A DNA stretch of 64,000 nucleotides from Canna indica (lineage: Eukaryota; Streptophyta; Magnoliopsida; Zingiberales; Cannaceae), in the NCBI GenBank assembly GCA_034359265.1, contig CP136898.1, positions 36,417,501 through 36,481,500 on the forward strand, in the 5' to 3' direction. The notes below the pieces were generated by a model. The model saw only the letters and a list, made by a program, of their open reading frames with translations. It made no database searches and was not told the DNA's origin. How positions within the stretch are numbered: the first letter of the stretch is position 1; the number at the start of each line of letters is the position of its first letter. This document shows, one piece after another, positions 43,352-53,704 of the stretch. The position numbers and the translations under genes were made by a program.

Positions 43352-44627
43352 TGTTGGCCGAAGGTTTTTTCCTTCGTGCTCTACTATCTTCATGATTATT
43401 TTGAAGATAACAAACCAAGTCTATCTAATCGAGTTCTTGAAGCATGAAGGTCGCAGGTTCGATAAAAGACAAAAGTTGGTTTCACGATGTGCGACATCAA
43501 TCTCGATACGACATATATTTACGATGACTCACAGGAGTTCGACGCATGCACCAAAGACGTCTTGGGCGAGTCTAGAGAGTATCTGAAAAGCTCTCTAAGT
43601 TGACGCACGCTGAAGGCCGGAACCCGAAAACAAAACGCGCAACAAGAAGATCCAAAGAAGAAGTTTTTAGCCCAGGTTCGATCGTTCGGTCGACCAAATG
43701 TGGTCAAAAATTGGCAGTAGCCAATTCGATCGACCAGTCGGTTGACCGAAGTGTGCCCAAAAGCGATAGATTATCGTGGTCGCTTGGGCAGTCGACCGAC
43801 GATCGACCAGCAAGCGACCGGGCGTTGCCAACGGGCAAAAAAATGCCTATTGACGACACCTTGAGTTTAGGGGGTTATAAATACCCACCAAAACTCTCTC
43901 CCACATAGTGGTTGATGTTTCTAAGTCTCAAAGAGTGATTCTAAGCATCTTCTAAGCTCTCTCTTGATCAAATCTTCAAAACCTAACCCTTGATCCCTCA
44001 ATCTTAAGTGTTCATCATTGGAGAGTCTTTCAAGTTTGCTAGGCTCAACAAGAAGAGGTGATCCTATTGTGATAAGCCCTCATTTCTCTCTTCTTATGAT
44101 TAAAGTGTTTTTTAGGTTATTTTTCAATATATTAACTTGATTGCATAATAGACATTGTGTAGGTTTAGCAATTTTGTGGTAACCTTGGTGTTTAAGGTGT
44201 AAAGTCACTTGTGTAAAACTAGGTTATGAGTTATTCTTAGGAATTGAGGTGGGAAAGCTCACTTGGTGTGAAGGTGGATACTTCCGGGTGTGGAAGTGCC
44301 TTCGAAGGGAGTGTAGGATCTTTCCGATGTAAAGTCCTCAATTGCAAGCCACTCTTAATTTAGTGCAATTCCTGTGTGAAATCCTAAGCACGGGTCTTAG
44401 CTAGTGGAGTAGACGGTTGGCCGAACAACTATAAATTCTTTTGTGTCAGCATTGTTATTCTTGTGTTTGCTTAACTGATTTATTTTATCGCATCCATATT
44501 TAATCATCTAATTGTGAATTGCCTAAGTTGTAGGAAAATGATTAAAATCGAAAAACTCAATTAGGCAAAAAGTTTTAGATAACACGCTATTCATCCCCCC
44601 CCCTCTAGTGTGGTCATTTCTCCAATA
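43352..44627 (+). repeat. Sirevirus-like LTR between elements C and D
   Basis: Starts TGTTGGCCGAAGG right after a polypurine tract and ends near CATTTCTCCAATA, followed by a primer-binding-site relic. It therefore serves as 3' LTR of C and 5' LTR of D. It contains CGGTCGACCAAA, AATTGGCAGTAGCCAATT (about 43709), a TATA-like GGTTATAAATACCC near 43871 and GGCCGAACAACTATAAA near 44420. Confidence 0.82.
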
Positions 44628-44629
44628 TT

Positions 44630-44641
44630 TGGTATTCGAGC
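44630..44641 (+). promoter_or_regulatory. Decayed primer-binding site (initiator Met tRNA), element D
   Basis: TGGTATTCGAGC against the standard TGGTATCAGAGC: two differences, two bases after the LTR end. Confidence 0.7.
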
Positions 44642-44695
44642 AAGTCGTAGATTGAGATTTCACCGTCTCCTATACATCTAGTCTCGATCCAAAAA

Positions 44696-45384
44696 ATGGC
44701 ACTAGAGTTGCTAGCGTCTGTACCACCTAGGTTTGATAAGTCAAACTTTGATCTTTGGAAATGAAAAATATATACATTCTTAAAGACTCAAAGTATAGGT
44801 GTGTTTAATATGGTAAAGTCAAAATACGTAGAACTTAAGGAAAATATGGATGCATGGACCCAAGAACAAATTAATAGGTATGAGTTAAATGCTAAGGCAA
44901 CAAATTGCATATATTGTTCTTTGAAAAAGTCATGCATTGTACTTCGGCATATGATATTTGGGATACTTTAAACATGCTTTATGATTATGCTAAAATTGAA
45001 GAACTTGTTACCCTAAGTGAAGGAGACGATGACAATTGTCATACTCCTATATCTAATGAAGTTCTTGAAGCTAATAGTGCATCTAGCCAAAGAAGTACAA
45101 AGAATCCGAAGAGAAATGTTATATGTCACCTATGCAATGGGAAAGGGCATGTGAAGAAGAATTTCCCTAGTATGAAAAACAAGGCAAAACGGATGTCAAA
45201 TACTTCCACTCACTCACGTGCATCAAGTGAAGCATCCTCACATCATGATCACAAAGCTAACATCATAAACGTCTATGAGGAGGTATGCTCTTCTTCTAGC
45301 CATGATAATCATAATCATAGATCTAATTCATCTAGTTTCTCAGATCTTCTTTATGATGAATTATTAGACGAATGTAATAATTAG
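44696..45384 (+). pseudogene. Sirevirus-like gag of element D, 3'-truncated
   Basis: ATGGCACTAGAG opens the frame as in element B. PPRFDKSNFDLWK, KKVMHCTSAYDIWDTLNMLY and YDYAKIEELVTLSEGDDDN follow after stops and frameshifts (44761 and about 44925). The zinc knuckle reads CHLCNGKGHVKKNF: the fourth ligand, normally Cys, is Phe. The sequence breaks off inside the Ser-rich part (LLYDELLDECNN) and passes directly into gypsy DNA at 45385. The coiled coil, second knuckle and 3' half are gone. Confidence 0.75.
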
Positions 45385-46956
45385 GGTAGGACTGCTCGCT
45401 TTTCGAGGTCGCGGTTGTTATCTGCGTCACCAAGTGGTGGGGTCTTATTGGGGCTTTGGTGTGGCTTGTAACTTTGTCGGCTTTGGCTACGGCTCTGATC
45501 ACACCGGATGTAGTGGTCGAGGCGACCTTCTTTGATCAATCGCTCGATCTAGTCACGGAGGGCCACATATTCTTCAGTGGTGTGCCCAAAGGTCCGGTGA
45601 AATTCACACATTTTGCTATTGTCGCCTCTGTATGAATACTTTGAGCTTTCGGGGTGCCCAAGGGGCCTGAGCAGTTGTAGATAATGCACTTCATGTAGGA
45701 TAATTTCCCTTGAGGTGCTAAGGGGTGTGTGTCTTTCAAATCGGGTACTCGGATGAGATGATGACCTCGACATTAGGTTGTAGCTCTGCTCAAGGGAGTA
45801 GCTTCCTTTGCCTTTTTTGCCTTCTTTTCTGAACCCCGCACCTTCGACAATAGCCTCAATGTTCTGCCAATCAATCCTTTTGGCTTCTCGGAGGTCTTTC
45901 ATCTTTATGAAATTGGTGGCTTTCTCATGAAATTCAACCATGCTTTTAGGCTCCGCGAGGGCGACCTAGTCAGTAAAGAGTCTGAATTTTAACCCAAGTT
46001 GAATACAGAGAAGCTCGATCCGTGGGTCGATGTTGGGGACATCGGTCGCTCTAGCCTGGAACATATTTAGGTATTCCCTTAGGGGCTCATGTTGCCCTTG
46101 TTCGATGTAGCGGAGGGTGGTTGTCGTCTTGTGGTACCCCCGTGATGTAGTGAAACGGTCGAGGAAGACGCGGGAGAGGTCTTCGAAAGTGTGAATAGAG
46201 CCTAGCGGGAGGGAGGCAAACCACAGTAAGGCAGTGTTCCCTAGAAACACCGAAAAAGCTCGGTAGAGTGCGGAGTCGGTTGTTCCATGATAAAACATTA
46301 CGGTCTGAAACACCATTAGTTGCAGTGCAGGGTCACCCGTACTGTGTAGGGCGTCAAGGTGGTAGGTAACTCACTCCTCGACGGGAGGCGGGTTGTCATG
46401 ATGTGCTCGACGAAGAGCCACACATTGAGAGTGGGGGCAGCCCCAGCCTACCGGATTTTGGGATATTCACCTTTCTCCGGGTGAGGGGTGTTGGAGACTT
46501 CGTCGCGGGGAGCTAGGTCGAGTCTCCTTTTTCCCGATTGGACGTCATCTCCAGGTTGTGAGTGGCAGCGATCGTGGTCAGCCGGGGGCTATCCATGGGA
46601 TCGTGTCAGCATCTTGCATCTTGATTTGAGCATTCAGCTGTAAATTTTCAGCCTCTAAACCATCTATTCGTCGATAGGGATCTTCGAGGGGGTGGATTGG
46701 CCGATACCGGAGTATCGATCCTCGTTGTTTTAGCATTACCAGGTCATGGTCGTTGGTGTGCGGTGGCGGTCGCTTGACTCCGAGTTTCAATCATTGTGGG
46801 GGAGGTAATCTTTGGGGGGACCTGCCCCATGGTGGGTGCCAAATATTCCTGCCTAAGAGTTGGGGCCTTCCAGTCCGGTTCGGTGTCTCTCCTTATCTGG
46901 TTCGACGCCGATAAAGGGGGGACCTGCAAAAGAGTGAAAGATACTCTAACGCTCAA
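45385..46956 (-). pseudogene. Ty3/gypsy (Tat-like) gag, second copy
   Basis: Reading leftwards: an N-terminal piece at 46956-46744 (MIETRSQATATAHQRP); at 46316-45966 the Retrotrans_gag domain (VMFYHGTTDSALYRAFSVF, EDLSRVFLDRFTTSRGYH, EPLREYLNMFQARATDVPNI); at 45941-45549 FHEKATNFIKMKDLREAKR and the Cys/His motif CEFHRTFGHTTEEY, its last Cys replaced by Tyr. LIKEGRLDHYIR follows to about 45480. Stops near 45970 and 45548 break the frame. It is collinear with 10282-9382 and keeps the leader that copy 1 lost. Confidence 0.8.
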
Positions 46957-47322
46957 GTTAGAGGGACTCCAAGGTGGAGATAATGCAAAGTGGAATTAGG
47001 GTTACCTGAGGTGCGCAATGTATATATTTATTGCATATGAGGACAGTGATGCTACCCGAAAATCTCGTGGTGAGGTTGCCCATAATGGGTCGAGGTCAAT
47101 CTCGGAGATGGCGGGCTTATATCTTCTGATAAGGTAGGATGTGGGTATCATTGTGCGACCAGGTGTGATCCCTAGGCAGAGTCGTTTAGTCTGACTTGAA
47201 CCTAGCTTAAGGACGTAGTTGGGTGGAGCCCCCTGGATGGGTTGCACGGTTTGGTCCGAAATAATGGATGGAGTATTGCTGGGTCTAGTTCGATCGGACT
47301 GAATAATTCTAGTCTAGTCCAG
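46922..47322 (-). repeat. Ty3/gypsy 5' LTR, second copy
   Basis: Lies upstream of gag on the minus strand. The inner end is at GGGGGGACCTGC (about 46917) and the outer end near CTAGTCCAGTCCA. It contains ACGCTCAAGTTAGAG, GGAATTAGGGTTACCTGAGG and CATAATGGGTCGAGG, shared with 10283-10621 and 26890-27228. Confidence 0.62.
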
Positions 47323-47334
47323 TCCATTTTTAAA

Positions 47335-47405
47335 GAGCCTTGGTGTGGTGGTTAGTTCACTACAAATGAAGCTAAAGATCGGCAGTTTGAGTCTCATCGT
47401 TGGCC
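47335..47405 (+). repeat. tRNA-like / SINE-like remnant
   Basis: TGGTGTGGTGGTTAGTTCAC resembles a tRNA D-arm with A box. GGCAGTTTGAGTCTCAT resembles the T-arm B box (GGTTCGANTCC) about 35 bases on. The acceptor stem does not pair and the anticodon arm is unclear, so it is a pseudo-tRNA or SINE head. Confidence 0.4.
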
Positions 47406-47429
47406 TTTATAATTCTAATTTCTAATATT

Positions 47430-48004
47430 CCGGGCCAGCCCGAGCCCGAAGGGGCGGGCTCAGGCCCGGGCTGGGCCTCCCCATTGAGGTGTCAGGCTGT
47501 GCCAGGAACGGCCCGGAGGTGGCTGTGCAAGGCACGGCCTGGAGGTGGCCACGCAGTAGGGGTGTAATTGAGACGAGCTGAGCCGAGCTTGCTTGTGCTC
47601 AAGCTCTGCTCGTTTAAGAAATGTCGAGCTCGAGCTCGAACTTGAGCTAGATCGAGCTTCAATATCTAGGCTCGAGATCGGCTCGAGCTCGACTCAAGTA
47701 ACTCGAGCTCGGCTCGTTTAAGCTCGTTTAGGCTCATTTATTTTTCTCAAGCGTGATCGAGCTCGTTCAAGCTCGATTAAGCTCGGCTCGACTCGGGTTT
47801 ATGCTCAACCTCATATGAAATATTAATATTTATATAATTATATATAAATATATGAAGCTCGATTAGGCTCGCGAGCCGCTCGAGTCGAGTATTACTTAGC
47901 TCGAGCTCGAGTTTTCATCGAGTCGATCTCGAGAAGCTCACGAGCTGCTCGGCTCACTTACACCCCTATCGGGCGGCCCAAGCACGGCAGATTGTCATCT
48001 CTAC
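47430..48004. mobile_element. GC-rich hAT-like element, interrupted
   Basis: Starts with the palindromic GGGCCAGCCCGAGCCCG block and ends GGCAGATTGTCATCTCTA, whose complement TAGAGATGACAAT is a hAT-type tip. Inner repeats of GGCACGGCC point both ways. The left tip is not clear. A second hAT element sits inside. Confidence 0.45.
47557..47968. mobile_element. Non-autonomous hAT element nested in the previous one
   Basis: The left end TAGGGGTGTAATTGAG and the right end CTCACTTACACCCCTA are inverted copies. Subterminal GAGCTCGAGC/GCTCGGCTCG motifs repeat in both orientations. No target duplication is preserved. Confidence 0.7.
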
Positions 48005-48433
48005 ATCTAAGATGGAATATGCTATGAAATAAGTTTTTTTAAAAATAAATAATTGACATCATGTAATTTTTTAACCAATAATTTATATAATTATATTAAT
48101 ATATACTAAAAATAAAAAGACTTAATTATCCGCAATGTAGCGTATCGTCATCACCTCTAGAATCCCGAAATTCCATCCGCAATTACTGGCAATTTCACAC
48201 AACTTGTCGATTGATTCAATTTTTGAACATAACTTTCAAAATGTCAAATCAAAGTAAAGATAGAATATTAAACATAGTCATCATAATTACCTTTTAATTT
48301 TATATTATACCATTTCTGAATAAAATTATTTATAATTATTTTAATTAATTATAAAAAATAATTAAAAATTGACTTTTATAAGAATAATTAAAAGAAAATA
48401 GGTTTAAAAGGAAGACACTCCTACAAATACCTT

Positions 48434-48436
<3 letters not shown>

Positions 48437-48466
<30 letters not shown>

Positions 48467-48533
48467 TTAATATTAATATTAATATTAATAATATTAATAA
48501 TTATAATAATAATTATAATAATAATAATAATAA
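48437..48533. repeat. (AAT)n microsatellite
   Basis: About 97 bases of AAT/ATT triplets with phase changes. Confidence 0.95.
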
Positions 48534-48599
48534 CTACTTTTTATTTTGCGTGAATTACACTCACATTTTCTATATTTATAATTTTGTCTTGTGACCCCA

Positions 48600-50690
48600 T
48601 TGAGTTTTGTAAAAAAATAATTGTACTACTCGTGCTTTGCACGATTAAAATATGGTTTTAAAAATAAAAAATTATAAAATAAAATTTTATATTTTAATAT
48701 ATTATTATATATAAATTGAATAGTCTATCGATTTTTTTTATTTTTCATACTTTCTAACATAATTTTAATTTAAAATTATATAAATTTAGATTTAAAATAA
48801 ATTTTTAAAAGTTTAGAAAAATGATTATTTTAAACTTAAATTGTAAATTAATTTTAAATTTAAATTTTAAATTAAATTTGTAACTACAATTTAATATTCT
48901 TAATAATTAAAATTAAAATTTTAAATTTAAATATTTGTATTCCTAGATTTTTAAAAATAAGTTACCATATTATTATCGAATTAGAAAAAAATTATATTTC
49001 TAAGAATAAAAGTCGATACTTAGTTAGAAGTAAAACCTACTTAATTTAATGGATGAGAATTTTTTTTAATTAATCATACATACATACATACGGAGAGAAA
49101 ATAAAATTTAAAATTAAATATGCATAATATAATATATATAATATTTGAAAATTAAGAAAACATAATTAATTTGATTCTAACCAAATAAAAATTAATAAAA
49201 TTCAAAATTAAACAGGTTTAGTCAAGGAGACATAACAAAATTTAAAATTTCATAAATAATTATTCATATTTAAAATTAAATAAATTCAAAATTTTAAAAA
49301 TTAAGCATGATTAATTAGAAATGAAACATATTTAATTAAATGGATTTGAAAAATTGAAATTAACCTTGTATGGAAGGAAAATAAAATTCACCATTAATAA
49401 ATTTTGAAATTAATTAAAATTTATAAATTAAATTGAAAGGGAATTAAAATTGTTTTATGTGATAATTTGGAAATAAAAAATAATTAATTAAAAATAAAAC
49501 TTGTTTAATTAAGTGGATGTGAAAATATGAAAAAATTAATTTAAACATTAAGAAATTAATTTCCATTAATTAATAAGATTTAAATTAATAAATTTTGAAA
49601 TTAATATGCATTTAAATAATTATTAAGTTTCGAAATTTATTATACATAATTAATAAGATTCAAAATTTTAAAAATTAATTATGTTACTTTAAAATTAAGT
49701 CTAATTAATTTAAATATAATTAAAAATTTAGAAATTAAGCATACTTAATTGGAATTGAAACTTGTTTAATTTAGTGCTCGAAAAAATTCCAATTAAACAT
49801 ACATAATTATGGAGGAAAAATAAAATTCAAAATTAAACATGCATACTATAAAATATAAGATTTGAAAATTAAGCTGACATAATTAATTTTATTATAATCA
49901 AATAGAAATTAATAAAATTCAAACTTAAGCATGTTTAATTAAGCAAACATAATAAAATTTGAAACTAAGATTTAATTTGATTTTGAAAAAAAATCAAAAT
50001 TTCATAAATAATTCTGAACATTTAAAATTAAAGAAATTCAAAATTTTAAAAAAATAAACATTATTAATTGAAGGAAAAATAAAATTCAAAATTAATTTAA
50101 TATGAAAAATAATTTTGAAATTAATTTAAAAATTTAAAAGTTAAGCATGATTAATTGAAGGGAAAGGAAATTAAAGTAGTTTCATTTAGAAATTAAAGTT
50201 GAAGATTTAAAAATTAAACATATAAAAATGAAAATATAAGTTGGATAAAAACAAATATAAAGAATTAAGTGAGTGGGAGGAATTTAGGCGGGAAATAGTT
50301 GTTTCTTTTATATATATATATATATATGAACTTTTAAATATAAATATTATTTTTTTAGAATTTAATATATTATTATATATAAATAGAAGATTCTATCGAT
50401 TTTTTTGATATTTTTTATATTTTCTAAAATAATTTTAATTTGAAATTATATAATTTTAGATATAATTTTTTGGAAATTTTAAAAAATTTAATTTTTTTAA
50501 AATTAAATTGTAAATTAATTTTTAATTTAAATTTTAAATTCAATTTGTATTTTTAAGATTAAAAATCATACTTAATTAGAAGTGAAACTTGTTTAATTTA
50601 ATGGCCTCAGAGAATTTCTAACATTATTTAATTTTTTGTGCATGACTCTTAATAAATTTTCAGCAAGGGGCATAAAGGAGAGATCACATT
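48600..50690. repeat. Very AT-rich block built of internal duplications
   Basis: No coding region. 48660-48920 recurs at 50330-50560 (TTTAATATATTATTATATAT, TCTATCGATTTTTTT, TAATTTTAATTTRAAATTAT). 49025-49330 recurs at 49755-50060 (CATACATA, GGAGRAAAATAAAATT, AAAATTAAAYATGCATA, AATTAAKCATGATTAATT). ACTCGTGCTTTGCACG near 48625 is a small hairpin of a kind common at plant repeat ends. Confidence 0.65.
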
Positions 50691-50717
50691 ACTAATGGAC
50701 TTCATTTAAAAACATTA

Positions 50718-51395
50718 TGTCACGGGTTAATTATTTTGTGCAGAAGAACCTGTGCGGCACTCTTGCATCCTGTGCAAGGGATAAGCCTATCATCTCGAAT
50801 TTGTCCCGGATTGACATCGCGGGGCATGCGTTGGTCAACGTACCAACCTCGTGTTTCATATCCGCGATCCCAAAAGACTATGTTGGTCGAATGATATTGA
50901 AAACACAAAGTAAAACAATAATTACAGGACTTTGGACACAAGAAAATATAAACCCGGGTGTACGACGAGCTCCGCAAATTATCTTAGGCGAAGATCGTTC
51001 GTCTCCGCCCAAGGCAACCGCTTTATTTATCAATGCTCTTCTACATTATACATGAGATCCCTAACCCCCAAGTGTCATCTCCAAGGTTCCCAAAAGCACG
51101 AGGAGCATGACAAAATTTTGGCCATGCGAGATGGTGATTTTCCATGGCCACGACTATGATAAAATGCAAGAAAATTGCTTCGCTTAGCCGTAGCGCAAGC
51201 ACCAAGCGCGCGCCGAATGACCTCGAAATGCATCCAACTCGTACTGTGGGCCCTCGGGGATCGCACAAGAGATTTTACAAGTACGAACTATAATGAAAGA
51301 CGAAATTACATAGACACGATAACATATTTGCAAACATGTAGGGAACATTCCGCCATGATTCGTCGTTGCTCAGGCACATCGAAAAGTCTCTAACA
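50718..51395 (-). repeat. 3' LTR of element E
   Basis: Bounded by TGTCACGGG and CTCTAACA, with a polypurine tract complement at 51396-51410. Confidence 0.82.
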
Positions 51396-51410
51396 TACTC
51401 CCCCACTTCA
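51396..51410 (-). promoter_or_regulatory. Polypurine tract of element E
   Basis: Minus-strand TGAAGTGGGGGAGTA directly before the LTR start TGTTAGAG. Confidence 0.75.
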
Positions 51411-51599
51411 AGCTTCGACGTCCTCGTCGAACTCACCTCGGCCGCACCGCCTTTCTGCATAGGCTGCAATTATTGAAGTGAATTCTTCACAAGTAGTCGA
51501 AGGGAACATTGTCTGAGTAACGACACGCCGCAATGTGGCTGCAACATGTCGAGTTTTGTCGTGAAGTCCGCCACCAAGAAATGACTACTTGGAACATCG

Positions 51600-52080
51600 T
51601 TGAGTTTCATCATCTCTTGTTGTTGCGAGAAAGGGCTTTGAGATTCCCAAACTTGTTGTTGCTAGGCAATAAGAGTCCTAGACTTGTGGAGCAAACGAGC
51701 GCCGTTAAGCAACGCTCGCCTGAAGGGACACCAAGAAGAGGCTACTTGATTCACCAAGTCTGGGTCTTACTGGGCAATGAAAAGTCCCAAACTTGAAGAG
51801 CATACGAGCGCCGTTGAACAACGCTCACCTCGGGTAATATTTGGGTGTTGTTGTGCAACACCCAAATGATGAGTAGTTCCTTGGCCGCACCACACTAGAA
51901 CATTGCCTCAATAAGAGCACGAGCCGATCATTGCTCCAACTTGCCCCCGCAAGGTCATAGTACCCACCACCGAGTCCATCTCGACAAGCCAAAACTTACA
52001 TTGATTGCTACTTCCACTCACCCCAGCAAGGTCATGGTACCCACCCCCGAGTCCATCTCAATGAGCCAAGTCTTACGACG
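51600..52080. repeat. Paired direct repeats in element E
   Basis: GAGCGCCGTTRARCAACGCTC occurs at 51696 and 51805, each after a GGCAATRARAGTCC block. GCAAGGTCATRGTACCCACC with CGAGTCCATCTC occurs at 51949 and 52027. Confidence 0.75.
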
Positions 52081-52204
52081 CGCCTTCGAATCACGACTTG
52101 AGGGATTTGTTCTAATCCGGCCACGACGTTCGCCAACTCTCTGCACTAAGAGCATTTCTACCACACCACAGTTGTTCTTCACTAGTGCTTGGTTCGGACG
52201 TGTC

Positions 52205-52745
52205 AATCTTGTGTCTTGAGAGCCATCTGCTCTGCGTACAAATATTGCGTCTTAGAGGCCATCTTGCCTTTGCGCACCAACCTTGCGACTTAGGTGACAT
52301 CAGTCATGCGCACCAACTTGGTGTCTCACGAGCAATCTGCTCTGTGCAGCATCTTAGGGGTCATCAGCCCTGCGCACAAACTTGGCGACTCACGAGCCAT
52401 CTGCTCCGCGCTGCGTCTTTGGGGTCATCAGCCCTGCGCACAAACTTGACGACTCACGAGCCATTTGCTCTACGCTGCGTGTTAGGGATCATATGCCCTG
52501 GGCACATACTTGGCGACTCACGAGTCATCGACTTTGCACAGCGTCTTAAGGGACATCTACTCTGCGCACAATACTTGGCGACTCATGAGCCATCGGCTCT
52601 GCGCTGCGTCTTAGGGGACATCGCCCTGCGCACCATCATCGCATCTTATGAGAGAGTTCGCTTTGCGCACAATGTGTGTCTTACTAGAGATCTGCTATGC
52701 GCAGGACTTTGAGTCTTAGGGGCCCATCTGCCCTGCACAAAAGTC
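52205..52745. repeat. Minisatellite core of element E, about 37-bp half units
   Basis: Alternating half units CTTAGGGGTCATCAGCCCTG / CGCACAAACTTGGCGACTC and ACGAGCCATCTGCTCTGCGC / TGCGT repeat about seven times, giving a 73-76-bp double unit. Some plus and minus frames stay open by virtue of the repeat, but no known protein is encoded. Confidence 0.82.
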
Positions 52746-52906
52746 ATGGTCTTTGCATCGATCATCAACTGCTTGCCTCCTAGAATATCATAGTCGAAAT
52801 GTCCATCGACTGGTTTCCCTGCATCAGCACCTCGAGCGCCATAGATGGAATGCACGTCAGCTATACCCGCATCGAGGGCTCCCCCACTTGGAGGCTTGCA
52901 AACTTG

Positions 52907-52918
52907 CTCTGATACCAA
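52907..52918 (-). promoter_or_regulatory. Primer-binding site (initiator Met tRNA), element E
   Basis: The plus strand reads GCTCTGATACCA, a perfect complement of TGGTATCAGAGC, one base from the LTR border. Confidence 0.88.
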
Positions 52919-52919
52919 T

Positions 52920-53615
52920 TATCACGGGCCAATTGTTTTATGCGGAAGAACTCGTGCGACACCCTTGCATCCCATGCAAGGGATAAGCCTATCATCCCGA
53001 ATTCGTTTCGATTTGGGCTTCCCGACTTGACATCGCGGGGCATGCGTTGGTCAACGTACCAACCTCGCGCTCCATATCTGTGCCCCAAAAAGACCATGTT
53101 GACCGAATAATATTGAAGGCGTAAAATAAAACAATAATTATTGGACTATGGACGTAAGAAAACAGAAAATCGTGTGTATGACGAGCTCTACGAATTGTCT
53201 TGGGCGAAGATCGACTGGTCGCACGCCCATATGGGCCGGTCGTTCGTCTTCGCCCAAGATAACCGCTTTGTTTGTCAACGCTCTCCTACATTATACATGA
53301 GACCCCTAACCCCCAAGTGCCACCCCCAAGGTTCCCAAAAGCACGAGGAGCATGACAAAATCGTGGTCATGCGAGATGGTGATTTTCTATGGCCACGACC
53401 ATGACGAATGTGAGAAAACTGCTCTGTTTAGCCGTAGCGCACGCACTAAGCGCCGAACGACCTCGAGATGCATCCAACTCGTATCGTGGCCCCTCGGGGA
53501 TCGCACAAGAGATTTTACAAGTACGAATTATAATGAAAGATAAAATTATATAGACGCAACAACATATTTACAAACATGTAGAGAATATTCCGCCATGATT
53601 CGTCATTGCCTAACA
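52920..53615 (-). repeat. 5' LTR of element E with a nested palindrome
   Basis: Homologous to 50718-51395 but about 29 bp longer at 53213-53241, where a palindromic insert is present (see 53198-53259). Confidence 0.82.
53198..53259. repeat. Nested palindrome in the 5' LTR of element E
   Basis: TCTTGGGCGAAGA and its exact inverted copy TCTTCGCCCAAGA enclose GCCCATATGGGC (53225-53236), itself palindromic. The other LTR has the outer arms with changes but not the inner palindrome. Confidence 0.85.
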
Positions 53616-53704
53616 ATTAGCTACATGGGAGGTGAGTGTCATCTGGACAAATAGAGGGTGAATCAATGTAATTTTCCTGAACCGTAATCTGCCCTTTTAT
53701 TTTT

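Larger units (their letters stand above)
38496..44627 (+). mobile_element. Element C: pol-less Sirevirus-like element with an additional ORF, 5'-truncated
   Basis: Plus-strand layout: partial gag 38496-39483, hairpin region, non-coding spacer, additional ORF 41673-42860, polypurine tracts 43100-43350, 3' LTR 43352-44627. It starts inside gag exactly at the end of element B's LTR. No protease, integrase or reverse transcriptase is present between gag and the additional ORF. Confidence 0.75.
50718..53615 (-). mobile_element. Element E: compact non-coding LTR retrotransposon
   Basis: LTRs at 50718-51395 and 52920-53615 align along their length (for example CTAACCCCCAAGTG, CATGCGAGATGGTGATTTT, CACAAGAGATTTTACAAGT). 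Both end CTAACA, and the start is TGTCACGGG (left) or TATCACGGG (right, G to A). The primer-binding site complement GCTCTGATACCA lies at 52907-52918. The polypurine complement TACTCCCCCACTTCA follows the left LTR. So the element points left. The internal 1.5 kb has no protein domain and is largely repeats. ATTA stands outside both ends, a weak target duplication. It depends on other elements for mobility. Confidence 0.85.

Noticed and set aside
47335..47405. Functional tRNA gene
   Set aside because: A- and B-box-like blocks are present, but the acceptor stem and anticodon arm do not form.
52205..52745. CRISPR-like array or repeat-protein gene
   Set aside because: Units are contiguous without unique spacers, and frames are open only because of the repeat period. 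It is a minisatellite inside an LTR element.
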